In this document: piece after piece, positions 10,744 through 18,783 of the stretch
How the letters are laid out: each line of letters opens with the position of its first letter
Numbering within the stretch: the stretch's first letter is position 1
DNA from: Paenibacillus sp. FSL W8-0426
Lineage (GTDB): Bacteria; Bacillota; Bacilli; Paenibacillales; Paenibacillaceae
DNA length: 64,000 nt
Reading direction: 5' to 3'
NCBI RefSeq assembly: GCF_037969725.1
Contig: NZ_CP150203.1
Coordinates: 6,811,501 to 6,875,500, forward strand
Made by a program: the position numbers and the translations under genes
Notes under the pieces: generated by a model
Seen by the model: only the letters and a program-made list of their open reading frames with translations
What the model was told of the DNA's origin: nothing
Database searches by the model: none

Positions 10744-10780
10744 AAAAATGGCCTCCAGTTGCAAGACCATTTTTTTAGAA
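10744..10780 (-). terminator. Terminator after the PhnB-like gene
   Basis: AAAAAAATGG(C/T)CT arms with a short loop and runs of A on one side and T on the other. It can fold in both directions and serves the minus-strand gene ending at 10785. Confidence 0.7.
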
Positions 10781-10784
10781 TGAG

Positions 10785-11249
10785 TTATTTTTTATTCGAA
10801 ATTACGTTATCCAGAAACTGATCTGCATCCCGATTAAATTTCCAGCAGACCCCAAACTTATCCACCAGCATTCCAAAGCACGAAGACCAGGGAGTATTGG
10901 ATAACGGCATGATGACATGGCCGCCAAGGGACAAATGGCTGAAGTATTCTTCCAGCTTTTGCTTATCATCCATGACCAGACTGATCAAGATATGATTCCC
11001 TTTCACCAGCTCGCCTGTTACCGCCTTCATCGAAGGCAGAATGTCCGACATCATGATTCTCCCGCCTGTGAATTCTATGGAAGACTCCATGATCATATTT
11101 AATTCATTTTCCGGCATGGGGTAGTTTGGATCTTGCGGGATATCCCCGAATTTCACTTTTTTGACTTCAATTGCGTTTAAAGCCTCAGCATAAAATTCAA
11201 TCGCTTCTTCTGCAATTCCATCAAAATTCAAGTATGCAATAGCTGACAT
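10785..11249 (-). CDS. PhnB-like VOC-superfamily protein
   Basis: A 154-residue protein of the 3-demethylubiquinone-9 methyltransferase-like/PhnB branch of the vicinal-oxygen-chelate fold. The start AIAYLNFDGIAEEAIEFYAEAL is the usual PhnB opening, and the end (GGHVIMPLSNTPWSSCFGMLVDKFGVCWKFN) is the conserved second beta-alpha-beta unit. These proteins bind small ligands, but the substrate is not known. I used the ATG at 11249, preceded by GAGGGAGGGA; the upstream extension is not supported. It is divergent from the WYL regulator at 11350, its likely regulator. Confidence 0.82.
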   Translation of the reverse strand: MSAIAYLNFDGIAEEAIEFYAEALNAIEVKKVKFGDIPQDPNYPMPENELNMIMESSIEFTGGRIMMSDILPSMKAVTGELVKGNHILISLVMDDKQKLEEYFSHLSLGGHVIMPLSNTPWSSCFGMLVDKFGVCWKFNRDADQFLDNVISNKK

Positions 11250-11349
11250 AAAGTAATCCCTCCCTCTTCTGATGAATGTAGTATAATTCATGATAGGTGA
11301 CATATGTATGGCACCATTCGACGACGAGACAGAAAAATAAGGAGATCCT
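11250..11349. promoter_or_regulatory. Divergent control region with candidate operator
   Basis: 100 bp between the divergent VOC and WYL-regulator genes. It holds GTATAAT at 11281-11287 and an interrupted dyad GGTGACATATGTATGGCACC near 11296-11319. The dyad is a plausible regulator site, but the symmetry is weak. Confidence 0.35.
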
Positions 11350-12258
11350 ATGGAAAAGGCTGAGAGATTAATCTCGATCATCATGATTTTGCTGAAAAAG
11401 GATATCGTTTCCTCCAAAGAGCTGGCTCAATTGTTCAACGTTTCCAAAAGAACCATTCTTCGCGATATGGAAACGCTGAGTTTGTCAAACATCCCGATTT
11501 ACTCTGTCAATGGAGTGCACGGCGGCTATCGTCTTATGGAGGAATACAAGGTCGATAAGCGTCTTCTGAACAGCTCCGACTTGGAAAATATACTAACGGC
11601 GCTCAGCGGATTGGAACAAATTCTAATTAGCGAAGAAGTTGGCGTGACGATCAAAAAAATAGAGGCAATGGTCAGCCCATTGTCTCCGAAAGGTTCCATA
11701 CAACTATCGTTTTATGATTGGGAGGGTCGGTCCGAAATTCGCCAAACCTTGAAAATATGCCAGGAGGCCATAGCCAAGAGAAGATTGGTTTCATTTGACT
11801 ATATGGATAAAAACGGCGCGAAAACGAAAAGAGTCATCGAGCCATATCAGCTTCATTTTAGTGAAATGAGTTGGTATCTCAAAGGATTCTGCCTGCAGCG
11901 TATGAAATATAGAACCTTTAAATTGTCCAGGATCGATCATCTCGATTTGGATGAGAAAACCTTCAACCCTAGGGATGACTCCCTAGAACGAGTGCGCGAA
12001 TCCGATCATCTGCAGCTAGTCGCTGTAAAAGCATTGATTTCGCCGAGCATAAAAGATCATTTCATTGAAAGGTATGGCCGAAAGAGCATTAAAGACTATA
12101 GTCCTGAACTTTTCATGGCAACAATCGATGTTCCTCAAAACAGTATTGGATTTCAATTTTTAGCCGGTTTCGGTACCAATCTGGAAATTGTGGAGCCCCA
12201 ATCATATGTAAAAGAATTTCGAGAGTATTTGCTTGAAATGGTAAATAAATATTCCTAG
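11350..12258 (+). CDS. YafY-type HTH/WYL-domain transcriptional regulator
   Basis: A 302-residue DNA-binding regulator. Residues 1-60 are an HTH_11 winged helix (VSSKELAQLFNVSKRTILRDMETL). Residues 140-220 form the WYL domain; its core is RLVSFDYMDKNGAKTKRVIEPYQLHFSEMSWYLKGFC, with the WYL triad intact in SWYLKGFC. The C-terminal WCX-like extension follows. WYL proteins sense nucleic acids or small ligands. The ATG at 11350 has AAGGAGAT five to six bases upstream. Its divergent neighbour is a PhnB-like VOC protein, a pairing commonly seen in Bacillales. Confidence 0.88.
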   Translation: MEKAERLISIIMILLKKDIVSSKELAQLFNVSKRTILRDMETLSLSNIPIYSVNGVHGGYRLMEEYKVDKRLLNSSDLENILTALSGLEQILISEEVGVTIKKIEAMVSPLSPKGSIQLSFYDWEGRSEIRQTLKICQEAIAKRRLVSFDYMDKNGAKTKRVIEPYQLHFSEMSWYLKGFCLQRMKYRTFKLSRIDHLDLDEKTFNPRDDSLERVRESDHLQLVAVKALISPSIKDHFIERYGRKSIKDYSPELFMATIDVPQNSIGFQFLAGFGTNLEIVEPQSYVKEFREYLLEMVNKYS

Positions 12259-12365
12259 GAGGTCCCTTTAACAAAGCCGGCGGGCCCCCTACTCCAAACA
12301 ATAACGATAACAGCCGCTCCGCTTGAAGGCTTCCGTACAGCAAGCTCTCATAAGAATTCGTCAAT

Positions 12366-12953
12366 CTATATGCTGCGGTATTGAATCTCGTTCCACTTCT
12401 CCTTCAAGGCTTTCAAATCTTCTTCGAAGAACCTAAGCAGATTGGGGCGTCTTCTTACTGCAAGCGGGTGATAGGTAAAGCTGGTGGGCGTACCCTGCCA
12501 CTCATACCAGCTGCCCCGCAACTCCTTGACACTGGCGTCCTCCTTATCTGTGAATATGGCTTCCGCTACAACATTGCCAAATCCAAATAATACAAGCGGC
12601 TGCTTCTGAAAGATCTGCAGTTGTAGGTGCGGGAGACAAGCCGCTCTAGCCCCGGGTTTATTGTAGGCACGCATCGGTCGGCATTTCAGCAAATAGGTGA
12701 CATATACATCGTTTACATCGATCCCCGCTTCTCTCATGCCGAATTGGAGCGTTTCTCGGGTACCGCATAAAAACGAATTCCCTTCCCGATCCTCTCGTGC
12801 TCCGGGGTTATCCAGAATCAACATAAGCGGGGCCTTCGGATTTCCTTCCCCCCAGACGACACGATTCCGCTGTTTGGATAGTTCGCAAATTTCACAGTGC
12901 TCTATACCATTGGGTGCTTGTTCTTCAGGTAAGATTACATAGGGATGATCCAT
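12366..12953 (-). CDS. Uracil-DNA glycosylase superfamily protein with Fe-S cysteines
   Basis: 195 residues with the family 4/5-like UDG fold. Four cysteines suited to a 4Fe-4S cluster are present: C20 and C23 (HCEIC), C91 (KCRP) and C106 (AACLPH). The WGEGNPKAPLMLI start, YVTYLLKCRP and the catalytic-site TYHPLAVRRRP segment match the family. The motif 1 region reads LDNPGAREDREG, where family 4 has GEAPG, so glycosylase activity is not certain. I prefer the ATG at 12953 because family members begin near MxHPYV. A purine-rich AAGGAAGGAGA lies 15-20 bases upstream, which is further than usual; a GTG at 13007 would give a longer form. Confidence 0.75.
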   Translation of the reverse strand: MDHPYVILPEEQAPNGIEHCEICELSKQRNRVVWGEGNPKAPLMLILDNPGAREDREGNSFLCGTRETLQFGMREAGIDVNDVYVTYLLKCRPMRAYNKPGARAACLPHLQLQIFQKQPLVLFGFGNVVAEAIFTDKEDASVKELRGSWYEWQGTPTSFTYHPLAVRRRPNLLRFFEEDLKALKEKWNEIQYRSI

Positions 12954-13014
12954 TTCCTTGTCGTGGCGTCTCCTTCCTTTTACACACAATGAACCTATTA
13001 TGCCCACTCAAAAC

Positions 13015-13060
13015 AAAAACTTGCCCTTATTGATGATACGGTTCAGCTTAACGGATCAAT
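13015..13060 (+). repeat. Dispersed intergenic repeat, copy 1
   Basis: Contains ACTTGCCCTTATT, then GATACGGTTCAGCTTAACGG. The same block is found at 34996-35035 and 41253-41306, always on the plus strand, outside genes and followed by a hairpin. Origin unknown. Confidence 0.7.
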
Positions 13061-13066
13061 ATTAAA

Positions 13067-13102
13067 GGGAGTCCGGTAAAATCACTACCAGACTCCCTTC
13101 AT
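13067..13102 (-). terminator. Terminator-like hairpin after the bL25 gene
   Basis: GGGAGTC(C)GGT and ACC(A)GACTCCC form an almost perfect stem with a 10-base loop. On the minus strand TTTAATATT follows, a weak T tract. Confidence 0.55.
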
Positions 13103-13172
13103 ATTAACTACCCAATACATATGATGCCCGGTTTATCAGATTCACTCCACCGATGGCAATGCATCTATATCA

Positions 13173-13718
13173 TTAAGGCTTCGATACGGATACGAGAAGC
13201 TCGTTTCCCCCGGAGATGACCGTCACTTCAGGCGGTAGGATCAGGTCCTTCACGAAGCGTGTATCTCCGATTTCCATCGCACTGATGTCCAGCTCAACGG
13301 TAGACGGCAGGTCTTTCGGAAGAGCCTCTACTTCAACATAGGGATCCTGAATTTGCACAACGCCGGCGGACTTCGTTCCGATCGGAGTACCTACGAACTT
13401 CACCCCGAGCTTCGTACGAATGACCTCACCCGTCTGAACGAACTGAAAGTCGACATGCACAAGAGCGCCGGTTACCGGGTCTCGCTGAAGATCCTCCATC
13501 AGCACCGTCATTGACCGCTCACCTTCCATCTGCAGCTCAATAAAGCCGGACGCCCCTTTTCTCAGCCATTTTTCAAATTGTTTAGCGGAAATATGAATGA
13601 TTTCGTTATCAGCGTTTTTGCCGAACACAACCCCTGGCAAACGCCCCTTTTGACGTAAATGACGTAGTCCCGAAGAATTCAATCGTGGACGTCTTTCTGT
13701 ATGAATGCATGCATCCAT
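13173..13718 (-). CDS. 50S ribosomal protein bL25, Ctc-like
   Basis: A 181-residue member of the bL25/TL5/Ctc family, which binds 5S rRNA; in Bacillus subtilis Ctc is a general-stress protein. Residues 1-95 carry the RNA-binding beta-barrel (RRPRLNSSGLRHLRQKGRLPGVVFGK, then LMEDLQRDPVTGALVHVDFQFV). Residues 96-181 are the C-terminal TL5-like domain (GVKFVGTPIGTKSAGVVQ ... VEALPKDLPSTVELDIS). ATG at 13718 with AGGAGAGG eight to nine bases upstream. It lies far from other translation genes, so it is probably a stress-related extra copy instead of the main rplY/ctc next to prs; this is inference. Confidence 0.87.
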   Translation of the reverse strand: MDACIHTERRPRLNSSGLRHLRQKGRLPGVVFGKNADNEIIHISAKQFEKWLRKGASGFIELQMEGERSMTVLMEDLQRDPVTGALVHVDFQFVQTGEVIRTKLGVKFVGTPIGTKSAGVVQIQDPYVEVEALPKDLPSTVELDISAMEIGDTRFVKDLILPPEVTVISGGNELLVSVSKP

Positions 13719-13939
13719 GCTCTACCTCTCCTTTACATGAGTGATCTTAGCGCGCTACAGCCGCCGTCGAACCTCCCCTGCCGGGGATCAATAGAGAAAC
13801 ATAGCATCCAGACCTCCATCCTTTCAGATAGATAGCAATACACATTAAATGTAAAAACCCACAAATATAGACGAAGGCACCCCACTCCGAAGAGTGGAAT
13901 GCCTAATGGGTTTCATCTACTATATCATAGATTGGCTTG

Positions 13940-14842
13940 TCAAACCATAGAGCTCCGCAATCGGCGTACGTCCCGGATCGGCGGCATTCCAAACATCCGT
14001 GCATATTCCCTGCTAAAATGCGATGGGCTCTCGTACCCCACCTGGAACGCTGCTTCCGCCGCATCGATCGATCCAGAGAGGAGCAGCCGGCGCGCCTCCT
14101 GCAATCGGATTTGCTTTTGGAACTGGATCGGGCTCATGCCTGTGACTTCCTTAAAATAATCGTACAAAGACGAAGCGCTCATACGGGCCTCCGCTGCCAA
14201 TTCATCCACTCGGAGGGGTTGGGCAAACTCGCGATTAAGCTTCTCAACGACCCCCGCGATTCGCTGTGCATGGCTTCCGACAACTGCAAATTGCATCAGT
14301 GATGCGCTGTTTTCGTTCTGAAGCACCCGGTAAATGATTTCCCGCATGGCATAAGGCGCAAGCACCGGGATATCCCGCGGCGTTTCGACCAGTTTCAGAA
14401 GCCGCAGCACGGCATCGAGAAGCGTATCGCTCACCCGGCTTACCTTCAACCCCCGGCTGGTCTCATTGCCTGGTCGGATGGCATCGCCGGATGCCTGAAT
14501 GACATCAAGAATTTGGCTCATATCAAAAAGGATCTGCAGGCTCAAGTATGGCGCTTCCTTCGAAGCCTCTACCACTTGCCCCGTAATCGGTAAATGTACC
14601 GAAGCGGTTAAATAGCTGCTCGGGTCATACCGATACACCTCTTGTGCTAGCATGACCACTTTGGAACCCTGCGCCACGACGCAAAGGGAAGGCTCATAGA
14701 CAGAGTATACCGGCTCGGATAACCGGGAAGAACGAATCAAGCGCAACCCGGGAACTTCCGTATCATGCGTACCGTCTTCCGGTGTGAACTTCTCGATGAT
14801 GCGCAGCATTTCTCTCCTTTGTTTCTCGAACCATTCCTCCAT
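13940..14842 (-). CDS. AraC-family regulator with AraC_N domain
   Basis: 300 residues. The N-terminal half (about residues 25-170) is the AraC_N cupin-like domain (RLSEPVYSVYEPSLCVVAQGSKVVML, YRYDPSSYLTASVHLPITGQV). The C-terminal AraC HTH spans about 195-295 (VDELAAEARMSASSLYDYFKEVTGMSPIQFQKQIRLQEARRLL, then AAFQVGYESPSHFSREYARMFGMPP). Regulators of this subclass usually sit next to SDR or aldo-keto reductase genes and respond to small molecules. It is divergent from the Atu4866/SDR pair at 15060-16139, its likely targets. ATG at 14842, with a purine-rich GGGGGAGAAAGGGATGG stretch upstream. Confidence 0.88.
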   Translation of the reverse strand: MEEWFEKQRREMLRIIEKFTPEDGTHDTEVPGLRLIRSSRLSEPVYSVYEPSLCVVAQGSKVVMLAQEVYRYDPSSYLTASVHLPITGQVVEASKEAPYLSLQILFDMSQILDVIQASGDAIRPGNETSRGLKVSRVSDTLLDAVLRLLKLVETPRDIPVLAPYAMREIIYRVLQNENSASLMQFAVVGSHAQRIAGVVEKLNREFAQPLRVDELAAEARMSASSLYDYFKEVTGMSPIQFQKQIRLQEARRLLLSGSIDAAEAAFQVGYESPSHFSREYARMFGMPPIRDVRRLRSSMV

Positions 14843-15059
14843 CCCTTTCTCCCCCTTTTATCCATAAGATTAACTTAAATTTATCCTCTTCTGGAGGATT
14901 AGGCAATCATCGTGTTTGATCCGGCTACCGACTTGCTTCCCGAAAGAACGATAATGAACATGTAAGACATGCGATACACCCGGCACGGAGGTCCTAACCG
15001 CAGGAAACGAGTGGCGGGCAGGATTCAGTTTAGCATCACAAATGGAAGGAGAATTTTCA

Positions 15060-15314
15060 ATGAATACTCAAAACGAACAATCCCATCCCTATGTCGGCAT
15101 GTGGGTGACCAAAGACGGTTATATCCGGCATGAGCTGCTGCCGAACGGGCGGTATGACGAAGCACGCGGAAAACGGAAGAGCGCTTACCAAGGCAGATAC
15201 ACCATCGTAGGTGACCATATCGAATATGTGGATGATACAGGGTTTACAGCGGACGGCGATTTCCGCGATTCTGTGCTCTACCACGCCGGAATGGTTCTCT
15301 ACCGTGAAACATAG
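15060..15314 (+). CDS. Atu4866-domain protein
   Basis: A small soluble 84-residue protein matching the Atu4866 family from memory: HPYVGMWVTKDGYIRHELLPNGRYDEARG, YQGRYTIVGDHIEYVDDTGFTADGDF and the VLYHAGMVLYRE end. The fold is a small beta barrel of unknown biochemical role, often encoded beside SDR enzymes and AraC_N regulators, as here. I use ATG 15060, seven bases after GGAAGGAGA; the upstream ATG at 15042 has no site. It is followed 87 bp later by an SDR on the same strand. Confidence 0.82.
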   Translation: MNTQNEQSHPYVGMWVTKDGYIRHELLPNGRYDEARGKRKSAYQGRYTIVGDHIEYVDDTGFTADGDFRDSVLYHAGMVLYRET

Positions 15315-15401
15315 CGGGAAGTCGCCATTTTCATCCTGGGCCATGGAATTAATGTAATGAGATAGACGGGAATGAATCAAATTGAAAAGGGGAAATGTGC
15401 A

Positions 15402-16139
15402 ATGTCTGAAATCCATGGAAAAGTCATTTTGATTACAGGAGCAAGCAGCGGAATCGGCGAAGCAACGGCGAAGCTTCTCGCCAGCCAGGGGGCCCATGTC
15501 GTCATTGGAGCCAGACGCGTGGAAAGACTGGAAGCTCTGGCATCCCTCATTGAGGCCGAAGGAGGCTTGGTCGCTTATCAACAATTGGACGTTACAAATA
15601 TCGATCAGATGCAGGCATTTGTCCACTTGGCGCAAAGTCGGTTTGGTCGTGTAGATGTGGTAGTGAACAATGCCGGCGTGATGCCTCTCTCTCCTTTGGA
15701 GGCCTTGAAAATCGACGAATGGAACCGGATGATCGACGTCAATATCCGAGGGGTTCTCCACGGCATTGCTGCAGGCCTCCCCGTGATGAAAGAGCAGCAA
15801 TCCGGTCACATCATTAATGTGGCCTCCATCGGTGCCTACGCAGTCTCACCGACGGCAGCGGTATATTGTGCGACCAAATACGCCGTTCGCGCCATCACGG
15901 AAGGTTTGCGGCAGGAGGTTGGCAGCAGCATCCGGGTAACGCTGGTTTCTCCTGGCGTGACGGAGTCCGAGCTCGCTGAGAGCATTTCGGACGAAGAAGC
16001 GAAGGACCTCATGAAAACGTACCGACGCGACGCCCTCCCGGCTGCCGCCATAGCCCGTGCCATCGCTTATGCGATAGAACAGCCGGCAGACGTCGACGTG
16101 AACGAGCTGGTCGTTCGGCCTACAGCCCAGCTTGCCTGA
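15402..16139 (+). CDS. Short-chain dehydrogenase/reductase (SDR)
   Basis: 245 residues of a classical NAD(P)-dependent SDR. Cofactor motif TGASSGIG at 12-19, ARR after strand beta-2 (suggesting NADP preference), NNAG at 89-92 and the catalytic S142, Y155, K159. It resembles YdfG/serine-dehydrogenase-like SDRs that accept varied carbonyl substrates. ATG at 15402 with AAAAGGGG upstream; the ORF opens earlier at 15372 but without a better site. It is probably co-transcribed with the Atu4866 gene and controlled by the divergent AraC_N regulator. Confidence 0.87.
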   Translation: MSEIHGKVILITGASSGIGEATAKLLASQGAHVVIGARRVERLEALASLIEAEGGLVAYQQLDVTNIDQMQAFVHLAQSRFGRVDVVVNNAGVMPLSPLEALKIDEWNRMIDVNIRGVLHGIAAGLPVMKEQQSGHIINVASIGAYAVSPTAAVYCATKYAVRAITEGLRQEVGSSIRVTLVSPGVTESELAESISDEEAKDLMKTYRRDALPAAAIARAIAYAIEQPADVDVNELVVRPTAQLA

Positions 16140-16380
16140 CGCTATCCATTGATCCCACTAACCTGCCGCTCCAAAGCGGTTGAGGTGGTTATATTTCGAA
16201 ATTTAGAAAATACCTGCCGGAGCTGCCGTCCCTTGTGGTACGGTTCAGCCTTCGCGAATAAATCCCCTACTACGGATGTCTTCAAGGAAAAAGCCGCCAT
16301 ATCGGCGGCGGCTGCTCCGGTTATTTTCTAGAATTACTGACTTGCCTGAGTATAAGTGCATGAATACGAATCGATAAGAG

Positions 16381-16848
16381 TTAGACCCCGGGATTCAATA
16401 ATGATGCAAGTTCCTCCTTCTTATCTTTCAGCTCCTGTTCAATCCGCTGCAGCTCACATTGCGCCTTCCGATAAGCACTCTCAGCTTGTTCAATCTGCTG
16501 TTCATACTCCTTCCTGCGCAATATGGGAATTAAGACACAGTCGTGGAACGATTCGTCTTCCCGTTCTCGAACCACCGCGTTTAGAAGAACGGGAAGTGTT
16601 CCGCCGCTGCCTGTTTTCATCATTAAATACATTTCATCCACGTGGCGATTCAGATTAATCAACGGCAAAAAGTAAATCCGAAAGAAAATTTGGCTGGACC
16701 GGGTGAGCAGGGATTCAAAGCTGGTGCCTATTACCCCTTGTTTTTCGTATTGTAACAAGTGACAAAAGGTCGCGTTGACGGCGCGGATCGTCCGATTTTG
16801 ATCCATCGATAAGTAACCGCAGGGAGCATGATCCAACCGTTCGTCCAT
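16381..16848 (-). CDS. PAS-domain protein like the N-terminus of RsbP, without phosphatase domain
   Basis: 155 residues. Residues 1-110 are a PAS domain closely resembling the sensor half of Bacillus RsbP (MDxxLxxAPCGxL start, AVNATFCHLLQYE, IFFRIYFLPLINLN, EMYLMMKTGSGGTLPVLLNA). Residues 110-150 form a charged coiled coil (EQQIEQAESAYRKAQCELQRIEQELKDKKEEL), matching the RsbP linker. The protein then stops; the PP2C phosphatase that follows in RsbP is absent and no remnant fits in the 240 bp downstream. It starts 22 bp after the rsbQ-like gene, so the two are co-transcribed. The only in-frame start after the preceding TGA is the ATG at 16848; its spacing to AGGAAAG is long. Likely an energy-stress sensor partner of RsbQ with an altered output. 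Confidence 0.83.
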   Translation of the reverse strand: MDERLDHAPCGYLSMDQNRTIRAVNATFCHLLQYEKQGVIGTSFESLLTRSSQIFFRIYFLPLINLNRHVDEMYLMMKTGSGGTLPVLLNAVVREREDESFHDCVLIPILRRKEYEQQIEQAESAYRKAQCELQRIEQELKDKKEELASLLNPGV

Positions 16849-16870
16849 TTTAGGTATGCAGCTCGCTTTC

Positions 16871-17689
16871 CTATCTCAATTCCATTGAGGCGAAATATTC
16901 ACGGATGAGACGAATGGTTTCATCCGGATGGCTCAGGTGCGGACAATGCCCCGTTGCATCCATCAGTCGAAACTCGCTCCCCTTCATCTGCTGATGGACG
17001 TAAGCACCGGCTTCCAACGGAGCGATCATATCATCGGAGCATTGCAGGATCAACGAAGGCACCACGACCTTGCCGAGTTCCTTACGGTAATCAGAGAGAA
17101 AAGTGGCTTCCGCAAAATGGCGGGCTATCTTGGGATCGGTTGCGCAAAAGCTCGTTTCCAGCTCCTCGGATAGTTCCGGCCGGTCTGCATTTCCCATAAT
17201 AACAGGTGCCAGATAATTCGCCCATCCTTGAAAGTTCAAATCCATCATATCCAATAAAGCCACCAAATCTTCCCGTTCAAACCCGCCGATGTAATCCGGC
17301 AGATCGTTCATATAACGCGCAGAAGGACCTATCAGAACAAGCCGCTCAAAGTAATCCGGCCTTTGAATAGATGCCAGCATACCGATCGTTGCACCGACGG
17401 AGTGACCTACTAGAATGGCATCCTGCAATTCTAGTGCTGAACAAATGTCCAAGATATCCTGGGCATAACCGTTCAGGTCATGATAACGAGATGGATCATA
17501 AGCTTGAATATCGGACCTTCCAGAACCCACGAAGTCAAACAATATCACCTTGTACTTCTCTTCGAAAGCAGGTGCGACAAAGCGCCACATATTCTGATCA
17601 CAGCCAAAGCCGTGAGCAAATATAAGAGCCTTCGAACCATAGCCGGTTACCTTGACGTTGTTTCGGATGAGAATCTGCTGGCTATCCAT
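16871..17689 (-). CDS. rsbQ: RsbQ-like alpha/beta hydrolase
   Basis: 272 residues closely similar, from memory, to Bacillus subtilis RsbQ, the hydrolase that binds RsbP and is needed for energy-stress activation of SigB. The KAI2/D14/RsbQ family features are visible: AHGFGCDQNMWRFVAPAFE, FDFVGSGRSD, catalytic S97 in GHSVGA, the acid in LQCSDDMIAP and the His in ATGHCPHLSHPDETI. ATG at 17689 with GGAGGAAGAG upstream. It is the first gene of a two-gene operon with the PAS-only protein downstream, mirroring the rsbQ-rsbP order. No sigB, rsbV or rsbW is in the window. Regulatory role is inferred from the family. Confidence 0.9.
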   Translation of the reverse strand: MDSQQILIRNNVKVTGYGSKALIFAHGFGCDQNMWRFVAPAFEEKYKVILFDFVGSGRSDIQAYDPSRYHDLNGYAQDILDICSALELQDAILVGHSVGATIGMLASIQRPDYFERLVLIGPSARYMNDLPDYIGGFEREDLVALLDMMDLNFQGWANYLAPVIMGNADRPELSEELETSFCATDPKIARHFAEATFLSDYRKELGKVVVPSLILQCSDDMIAPLEAGAYVHQQMKGSEFRLMDATGHCPHLSHPDETIRLIREYFASMELR

Positions 17690-17950
17690 TGTCTCTTCCT
17701 CCTAGTTGCGATGAACTCTAGCTCTAAAAGTACATTATACCACTATATCAAGATTTACAATTTAATGCTAAAGCCCTATCCGTTGCTTGGCTCCTCGCGT
17801 GTACCCATCCCAACTAGTTGAATAAACATGGCGATCTCCCGCATCTGCCTCAAAATATATTATGATTTTGCTTTAGTTCCGGCCGCAGCAAAACGTTGCC
17901 CCAGAAATCGAACGATCCATTTTCCCCATTAGCCGATGGAGGCGACTCAC

Positions 17951-18589
17951 TTATGAGATGGTTTGCAAAATATGAACGATTTTCGCCTCAATATTGGAAT
18001 CGTCGATCATCTTGAGGTATTCAGGTTTTATCAATTGATACTGCTTCATGCGGTAGAAATCCATAATTGCTTGTTTCAAGGTGATATCATACTGAATCGA
18101 AAATGATGGCTCAATAAAGCGCCGCAGCACGGCGTCATCTTGAACCATAAACAGCACGGCATTCAATCTGTTGAAAATCTGCTGCTCCATTCCGGATTCA
18201 AAAAAAGCATGTAAGTTTTTATTCCGATTTTGCAGGGCAGCTGACAGATTCTCAAAATGGTGGGGATAAAATTCCTTCAGATCTTGCAGGAACAAATCAG
18301 AGATATACATGGCACACATCAAAGATTGTAAAAACGTAATTTGAAACCGATCCAAAAAAGAGACGGACTCATCATTGGCCGTGGCGTCAGCTTTCTTCGA
18401 ATAATCAATGTAATAATCTACAACTTGTTCGATGATGTCATCTTTGGAGGCAAAATACTTATATAGCGTCACTTTACTGATATCCATATATTTTGCGAGA
18501 TCGTCGACTTTCAGTTGGCTGAATTTTGTTCTTCTAATGACAGGTTTTATTTTTTCTATATATGTCTCCACACTCACGGCTTTTCTCAC
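17951..18589 (-). CDS. TetR/AcrR-family regulator
   Basis: 212 residues. The N-terminal HTH covers about 12-60 (KPVIRRTKFSQLKVDDLAKYMDISKVTLYKYFASKDDIIEQVVDYYI), with the canonical TetR KVTLYKYF recognition helix. The C-terminal helical ligand domain is not assignable. The start is GTG at 18589, nine bases after GGAAGGGG. It is divergent from the SDR at 18784. The 194-bp gap holds two perfect palindromes, one over the -35 of the SDR promoter, so it most likely represses that SDR and itself. Confidence 0.88.
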   Translation of the reverse strand: MRKAVSVETYIEKIKPVIRRTKFSQLKVDDLAKYMDISKVTLYKYFASKDDIIEQVVDYYIDYSKKADATANDESVSFLDRFQITFLQSLMCAMYISDLFLQDLKEFYPHHFENLSAALQNRNKNLHAFFESGMEQQIFNRLNAVLFMVQDDAVLRRFIEPSFSIQYDITLKQAIMDFYRMKQYQLIKPEYLKMIDDSNIEAKIVHILQTIS

Positions 18590-18678
18590 GAATACATGCC
18601 CCTTCCTGTGATACGTATCAAATGCATTATAACAAATTTGCCGTCTTATTATTTACACCAATAATTAAATGAATTAAG

Positions 18679-18695
18679 TTAACTAATTTAGTTAA
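18679..18695. promoter_or_regulatory. Palindromic operator 1 (TetR candidate)
   Basis: TTAACTAATTTAGTTAA is a perfect 17-bp palindrome in the TetR/SDR divergent region. It shares the half-site TTWACT with the second palindrome three bases away. Confidence 0.7.
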
Positions 18696-18697
18696 AT

Positions 18698-18716
18698 GAG
18701 TTTACTTAGTAAACTC
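18698..18716. promoter_or_regulatory. Palindromic operator 2 over the -35 of the SDR promoter
   Basis: GAGTTTACTTAGTAAACTC is a perfect 19-bp palindrome. It contains the TTTACT -35 hexamer at 18701-18706, so a bound regulator would block RNA polymerase. Confidence 0.75.
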
Positions 18717-18729
18717 GCTGTTGTATAAT
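18701..18729 (+). promoter_or_regulatory. Sigma-A promoter of the SDR gene at 18784
   Basis: TTTACT at 18701-18706, a 17-base spacer and a perfect TATAAT at 18724-18729, about 55 bp before the start codon. It overlaps palindrome 2. Confidence 0.75.
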
Positions 18730-18783
18730 CGTTCCTGTACCTAATCATCCGCTTGCGGATTATACAAAGGGAGGACGATTCAA

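Noticed and set aside
16228..16262. Possible fourth copy of the dispersed repeat (CCCTTGTGGTACGGTTCAGCC)
   Set aside because: Only about 15 bases match and the flanks differ; could be chance.
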